Of a DNA stretch of 64,000 nt, positions 59,593 through 64,000 are shown piece after piece (the stretch's first letter is position 1; each line of letters opens with the position of its first letter). This DNA comes from Methylobacterium frigidaeris. GTDB lineage: Bacteria > Pseudomonadota > Alphaproteobacteria > Rhizobiales > Beijerinckiaceae. The notes under the pieces were generated by a model. That model saw only the letters and a list, made by a program, of their open reading frames with translations. It was not told the origin of the DNA and searched no databases. Made by a program: the position numbers and the translations under genes. The DNA lies in NCBI RefSeq assembly GCF_022179185.1, contig NZ_BPQJ01000011.1, positions 121,958 through 185,957 on the forward strand, in the 5' to 3' direction.

Positions 59593-60249
59593 ATGAGCCA
59601 CGCCCAGCGGCTGCGGCAGACGATCGAGGACGAGATCGTGGACGGGGTGCTGCGTCCCGGCGACCGGCTCGACGAGGTCCAGTTGGCTGCCCGGTTCGGG
59701 GTCTCGCGCACGCCGATCCGCGAGGCGCTGCTGCAGCTCGCCGTCACCGGCCTGATCGAGGTCAAGCCGCGGCGCGGCGCGGTGGTGAGCACGCCGGAAC
59801 CGGCCCGGCTGATCGAGATGTTCGAGACCATGGCGGAGCTGGAGGCCGCCTGCGGCCGCCTCGCCGCCAGACGCCTGACCGACGCGCATCAGCGCGAGCT
59901 CCTCGCGGCGCTCGACGCCTGCCGGATGGCCGCCTCGGCTGGCGACACGGAGGCCTACTACGCCGAGAACGCGGTGTTTCACGCGGTGATCTACCGGGCT
60001 TCGCGCAACGGCTTCCTGTGCGAGCAGGCGGTGACCTTGAGCCGTCGCCTGGCGCCGTTCCGGCGCATCCAGCTCCGGGCCCGCAACCGGCTGCGCCAGT
60101 CGCTCGCCGAGCACGAGGGCGCCGTGGAGGCGATCCTGGCCGGGGACGAGGCCCTGGCCGGCGAGCGCCTGCGCGCCCACGTGCTGGTGCAGGGCGACCG
60201 CTTCGCCGAGCTGATCCGCAGCCTGCCGGGCGGCAGCGCGGCGGCCTGA
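59593..60249 (+). CDS. matR: GntR family regulator (FCD subfamily), probable malonate regulator
   Basis: The 218-residue protein has an N-terminal GntR winged helix (LRQTIEDEIVDGVLRPGDRLDEVQLAARFGVSRTPIREALLQL in pieces) and an FCD effector domain. The FCD metal-binding residues are visible as Asn/His in ENAVFHAVIY and His in LAEHEGAVEAI, plus a later His (LRAHVL). It is divergent from the matPQMAB operon, as MatR is in rhizobia, so control by malonate or malonyl-CoA is likely. The start at 59593 is the ATG before SHAQRL. Confidence 0.9.
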   Translation: MSHAQRLRQTIEDEIVDGVLRPGDRLDEVQLAARFGVSRTPIREALLQLAVTGLIEVKPRRGAVVSTPEPARLIEMFETMAELEAACGRLAARRLTDAHQRELLAALDACRMAASAGDTEAYYAENAVFHAVIYRASRNGFLCEQAVTLSRRLAPFRRIQLRARNRLRQSLAEHEGAVEAILAGDEALAGERLRAHVLVQGDRFAELIRSLPGGSAAA

Positions 60250-60330
60250 TCGCGTCTGGTCAACTCATTGGCCCACAGGCATTTTACCGGAGTCGGAACG
60301 CTCCCTGCAGCGCGACGTTGTGATCCGGAG

Positions 60331-60348
60331 CGCCCACGCTTGTGGGCG
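60331..60348 (+). terminator. Hairpin after the GntR gene
   Basis: CGCCCAC-GCTT-GTGGGCG is a perfect 7-bp stem with a tetraloop, 81 bases after the regulator stop. No T-tract follows. It abuts an ATG at 60349, which makes that ATG a less likely start for the next gene. Confidence 0.4.
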
Positions 60349-60378
60349 ATGCGTCTCCCCCTTGCCTCCGGTGTCGCG

Positions 60379-61539
60379 ATGCCGCCCGAACCCCGCTCCG
60401 GTTCCGCCCCGTCCGGCGTGACCTCGACCTTGTGGACCGTCTTCCTCGGCCTCGCCCTCGTCCGCCTCGTCACGGCGCGACGCCCGGACGGCATCACGGA
60501 CGCGGCGCCGGACCCGACGCGGCATCTCGGCGGCGGCGCAAAGTCGTATTCCGGGCGCCCGGCCCAGTGGGTCGCGGAGACCGAGGTGGAGCGCGGGCGC
60601 AAGGCCGAGACGCCGACCGAGATCCCGGCCAAGGGCTGGAAGGACGTGCTCTACCGCGTCTATCTCGAGTTCCAGAAGGACCGGGTGCTGTCGGTGGCCG
60701 CCGGCGTGACATTCTATACCCTGCTCGCGCTCTTCCCGGCGGTGGCGGCGCTCGTCTCGCTCTACGGGCTGTTCACCGATCCGAGCACGATCAACGACCA
60801 TCTGGCCCTGCTCCAGGGCGTGGTGCCCTCGGGGGCGCTGGAGATCATCGGCGACCAGGTCAAGCGCATCACCGCCAAGGGCGGCACGACACTCGGTATC
60901 ACCTTCTTCACCAGCCTCGCGATCTCGCTGTGGAGCGCCAATGCGGGCATGAAGGCGATGTTCGACGCGCTCAACATCGTCTACGAGGAGGACGAGAAGC
61001 GCAGCTTCATCCAGCTCAACCTGCGCTCGCTCACCTTCACGTTCGGCGCGCTTCTGTTCGTGGTCGTGGCTCTGGGTTGCATCGTGGTGCTGCCGGTGGC
61101 GCTGAACTTCCTCGGCAACTTCGGCATCAACATCAGTCCGAAGGCTTGGTACATCGCGCTGCTGCGCTGGCCGGCGCTCCTGGCGATCCTGCTCCTCGTT
61201 CTGGCGCTGCTCTACCGCTACGGCCCGAGCCGCGACCTGCCGCGCTGGCGCTGGGTCACGCCCGGCAGCATCACCGCCGGGGTGGTCTGGCTCGTCGCCT
61301 CGATCGGCTTCTCCTGGTACGTCGCGCATTTCGGCAGCTACAACGAGACCTACGGCTCGCTCGGCGCCGCGATCGGCTTCATGACCTGGATCTGGATCTC
61401 GTCCACGATCGTGCTGCTCGGCGGCGAGATCAACGCCGAGCTGGAGCACCAGACCGCCCGCGACACCACCACGGGGCCGGAGCAGCCGATGGGCGCGCGC
61501 CGCGCCCGGATGGCCGATACGGTCGGGGCGCCAGCCTGA
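60379..61539 (+). CDS. YihY/UPF0761 family inner membrane protein
   Basis: About 386 residues. After a polar N-terminal ~90 residues comes the YihY domain: [29 protein letters not shown], then [27 protein letters not shown] and the final [37 protein letters not shown]. It has six helices. The family was once called ribonuclease BN by mistake; its true function is not settled. The start is uncertain (60379, 60349 or 60268); I avoid 60349 because of the hairpin directly in front. Confidence 0.88.
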   Translation: MPPEPRSGSAPSGVTSTLWTVFLGLALVRLVTARRPDGITDAAPDPTRHLGGGAKSYSGRPAQWVAETEVERGRKAETPTEIPAKGWKDVLYRVYLEFQKDRVLSVAAGVTFYTLLALFPAVAALVSLYGLFTDPSTINDHLALLQGVVPSGALEIIGDQVKRITAKGGTTLGITFFTSLAISLWSANAGMKAMFDALNIVYEEDEKRSFIQLNLRSLTFTFGALLFVVVALGCIVVLPVALNFLGNFGINISPKAWYIALLRWPALLAILLLVLALLYRYGPSRDLPRWRWVTPGSITAGVVWLVASIGFSWYVAHFGSYNETYGSLGAAIGFMTWIWISSTIVLLGGEINAELEHQTARDTTTGPEQPMGARRARMADTVGAPA

Positions 61540-61631
61540 CCTCGCCGTGGCGCCGCAGCCTCTCGCCAGATGCGGCGCCCACCACCATCTTGTGGCCTCG
61601 TCACTCAGGGACGCGACGAGGAGAGGCCCCG

Positions 61632-62042
<411 letters not shown>

Positions 62043-62120
62043 GAATGGCGTGGCGCGGCGGGTGATCCCGATCCCGCGCCCTGCCGCCCCATGGGCCCGC
62101 CGAGCCCGGTTCGGCCCCGG

Positions 62121-63266
62121 CTACGCCGCCCGTCCGAGCAGCGAAGCCCGGAACAGCCCGCGGAACTCCTCGGCCCCGACCGGCCGCCCGTTGGTCGCCG
62201 TCGAGTGATCCTCGACCGCGCGCGAAATCAGAGCCTCGCAATCGGCCTCCGTCACCCCCATGACGGCGAGGTCGGCCGGCAGGCCGAGGTCGTGGTTCAA
62301 CGCCTCGATCGCGGCGGCGAGGTCGGCGTCCTCCGGCAGGCCCATCGCCTTGCGCAAGGCGCCGTACTTCTCCGCGCAGGCCGGGGCGTTGAAGCGCAGC
62401 ACGTGCGGCAGGATCACGGCATTGAGGGTGCCGTGATGCAGCCGCTTGGCCTTCAGGCCGCCGAGCGCGTGCGACATCGAGTGGACCGCGCCGAGGCCCT
62501 TCTGGAACGTCATGCCGCCCTCGAGCGCGGCCATCATCATGTCCTCGCGGGCCTCGATGTCGCTGCCGTCGCGCACCGCGCGGACGAGCGAGCGGGTGGC
62601 GCGGGCGAGCCCGTCGAGGGCGATCGCCTCGGCCGGCGGGTTGTGGCGGGGGCTGAGATAGGTCTCGATGCAGTGGGTGAGCGCGTCCATGCCGGTGGCG
62701 GCGGTCAGGCCGGAGGGCAGGCCCAGCGTCAGCTCGGGGTCGCAGATCGCCACGTTCGGGATCAGGTGAGGCGAGATGAAGCCGAGCTTGCGCCCGTCGG
62801 CGAGGGTGATAAGGGCGGCGCGGCCGACCTCGCTGCCGGTGCCGGCGGTGGTCGGCACGGCGATCACCGGGGGCTGGTCGGCCCGGATCCGCGGGATGCC
62901 GCCGAGGATCGCCGCGTAAGCGGCGAGCGGCTCGTCATGGGTGGCGAGCAGCGCCACGCCCTTGGCGAGGTCGAGCGGCGAGCCGCCGCCGACCGCGATC
63001 ACCGAATCGCACCCTTCCGCCTTGAAGCGGTCCCGGGCCTCCAGCGTCGCCTCCTCGGTCGGGTTTTCGGGCGTGCCGTCGAAGACCGGGGTGCTCGCCG
63101 GCAGGCCGGCGGCGTCGAGGACGCGGGCGATCAGGCCGGCCGCCACGACGCCGCGATCGGTCACGACGAGGGGCCGGCGCGCGCCGAGGAGCGCCAGCTC
63201 CTCGCCGATCAGCCGGACGGCGCCGCGCTCGAACTGGATCCGGGTGAGATAGGTGATGAGGCTCAT
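62121..63266 (-). CDS. Iron-containing alcohol dehydrogenase
   Basis: The 381-residue group III dehydrogenase has the NAD(P) loop AVGGGSPLDLAKGVALL, PTTAGTGSEVGRAALIT and the metal site TGMDALTHCIETYLS, AVHSMSHALGG and KRLHHGTLNAVILPHVLRF. The Asp and three His ligands fall in these segments. Substrate range in this family is wide (alcohols, lactaldehyde, succinic semialdehyde, maleylacetate), and I cannot choose. It lies 271 bases from the divergent end of a racemase-family gene on the same strand. Confidence 0.92.
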   Translation of the reverse strand: MSLITYLTRIQFERGAVRLIGEELALLGARRPLVVTDRGVVAAGLIARVLDAAGLPASTPVFDGTPENPTEEATLEARDRFKAEGCDSVIAVGGGSPLDLAKGVALLATHDEPLAAYAAILGGIPRIRADQPPVIAVPTTAGTGSEVGRAALITLADGRKLGFISPHLIPNVAICDPELTLGLPSGLTAATGMDALTHCIETYLSPRHNPPAEAIALDGLARATRSLVRAVRDGSDIEAREDMMMAALEGGMTFQKGLGAVHSMSHALGGLKAKRLHHGTLNAVILPHVLRFNAPACAEKYGALRKAMGLPEDADLAAAIEALNHDLGLPADLAVMGVTEADCEALISRAVEDHSTATNGRPVGAEEFRGLFRASLLGRAA

Positions 63267-63537
63267 GGGGGCTGCCTGCTGTGAGCTGCCTGGGTGGCTT
63301 GGACCCGGAGGCGGAGTGCGGGCGCCGGCAGGCGCCGCGGCGCCCGTCCCGTCTCCCCCCGCACGCCTCTTCCCGGGCGTGGCGTCAGCCTTAGCACAGG
63401 GCGTCAGCGGGACGCATCGCAGGGGTGCCATGCGGAATTTTCAGGCACCGCACCATCATGGCCGTGGGGCCCATTTGATCTGCCTCGAATGGAACGACCC
63501 GGAGAGTTCGGGCCGTATCGACTGAGTAAACTCCGTT
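63267..63537. other. Intergenic region between the racemase-family gene and the dehydrogenase
   Basis: No gene is visible. The part near 63430-63540 is richer in A+T and could hold the promoter of the minus-strand dehydrogenase. I see no strong hairpin marking the end of the gene upstream. Confidence 0.4.
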
Positions 63538-64000
63538 TCAACGACTTGAACCGGCCCCATGATTGTTCGGCAGCCCGGCGGCCTCCAGCAGCGCCTCCGT
63601 GCCGAGGCTCGTCGCGTCGAGGATCGGCACGCCGTCGAGCGCGGCCGGCAAGCGCCAGCCGGGCAGGTTGGTGCTCCAGATCAGCACCGCGTCGGCGCCG
63701 ATCGCCACCTCCCGCACCGCGCCTTCGAGACGGGACGGGCTCACCTCGGCAGCGAGGCGGTTCTCGGTGATGCCGAGCGGGCAGGCGGAGCCGATCGCAA
63801 TGCCGGCTTCCGCGAAGCGCGCGCCGACAAGCTCGGCCTCCTCCGGTCCGCCCTGCACCACGAGACCGAGGCGGCGGTAGCCCGCAAGGGTGATCCGCGC
63901 GCGGGCGGCGAGGGCCGTCGTCACCATCGGCAGGCCGGTGCGGCGGGTGACGGTCGCGCACAGGTGCTCGTCGGGCGCGAAGCCGAGGGCGGCGCCTCGC
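63538..64000 (-). CDS. Asp/Glu racemase superfamily protein, 5' part outside the window
   Basis: The minus-strand frame runs off the right edge; 153 residues remain. LCATVTRRTGLPMVTTALAARARITLAGYRRLGLVVQ is typical of the maleate isomerase/arylmalonate decarboxylase/hydantoin racemase group. So is GADAVLIWSTNLPGWRLPAALD, in the place where those enzymes carry the second catalytic Cys (usually xxSCTxL); here the residue is Ser/Thr in WSTNL. The first catalytic Cys would lie outside the window. Substrate unknown. Confidence 0.75.
   Translation of the reverse strand, partial: RGAALGFAPDEHLCATVTRRTGLPMVTTALAARARITLAGYRRLGLVVQGGPEEAELVGARFAEAGIAIGSACPLGITENRLAAEVSPSRLEGAVREVAIGADAVLIWSTNLPGWRLPAALDGVPILDATSLGTEALLEAAGLPNNHGAGSSR

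Overview
The window is chromosomal DNA of a very GC-rich alphaproteobacterium. Gene content and order point to the Methylobacteriaceae (Methylobacterium/Methylorubrum type); this is inferred from gene families and synteny, not from a database search. Pointers are a complete proton-pumping NADH dehydrogenase operon followed by birA, ribonuclease J, methylmalonyl-CoA epimerase, a DUF1467 protein, proS, lolCE/lolD and ppdK. Also typical are strong codon bias that leaves kilobase-long spurious antisense frames, and GC-rich palindromes between genes.

Layout. 1-475: the 3' end of one tRNA, a tRNA-Asp, and a decayed C-terminus of a chemotaxis receptor. 563-1117: a CAP-domain lipoprotein. 1416-17066: nuoA-N in canonical order, with a 69-residue coiled-coil gene between nuoF and nuoG. 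17071-24971: birA, rnj, mce, DUF1467, proS, lolC/E, lolD and a DUF3096 mini-protein. A small minus-strand gene with its own intrinsic terminator lies in front of proS. 25134-30984: ppdK, a CyaC-type adenylate cyclase (membrane haem domain, ferredoxin domain, catalytic domain) and a SleB-like cell wall hydrolase. 31099-34519: two exported proteins of unknown function and an acrylyl-CoA reductase. 34575-37954: a MarR/monooxygenase operon divergent from queA-tgt. 37959-39230: an SGNH-like membrane protein and tRNA-Lys.

39231-42095 is the clearest accessory segment. It follows tRNA-Lys, is visibly richer in A+T, and carries a two-gene unit: a GSCFA-domain gene interrupted by one in-frame TGA, then a WcbI-like gene. 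After it come a DNA-binding-like acidic protein, an ABC-2 exporter pair, a peptide-type solute-binding protein with an amidase, and an SGNH esterase with a textbook terminator.

The last third is catabolic. At 49048-53162 a LysR regulator is divergent from a CitMHS transporter and a two-piece AtuA-type protein, substrate unknown. At 53232-60249 there is a complete malonate system: TRAP transporter matPQM, malonyl-CoA decarboxylase matA, malonyl-CoA synthetase matB and a GntR regulator. Malonate would be imported, activated to malonyl-CoA and decarboxylated to acetyl-CoA. The window ends with a YihY-family membrane protein, msrB, an iron-type alcohol dehydrogenase and a truncated Asp/Glu racemase-family gene. 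I see no CRISPR array, insertion sequence, prophage module or rRNA.
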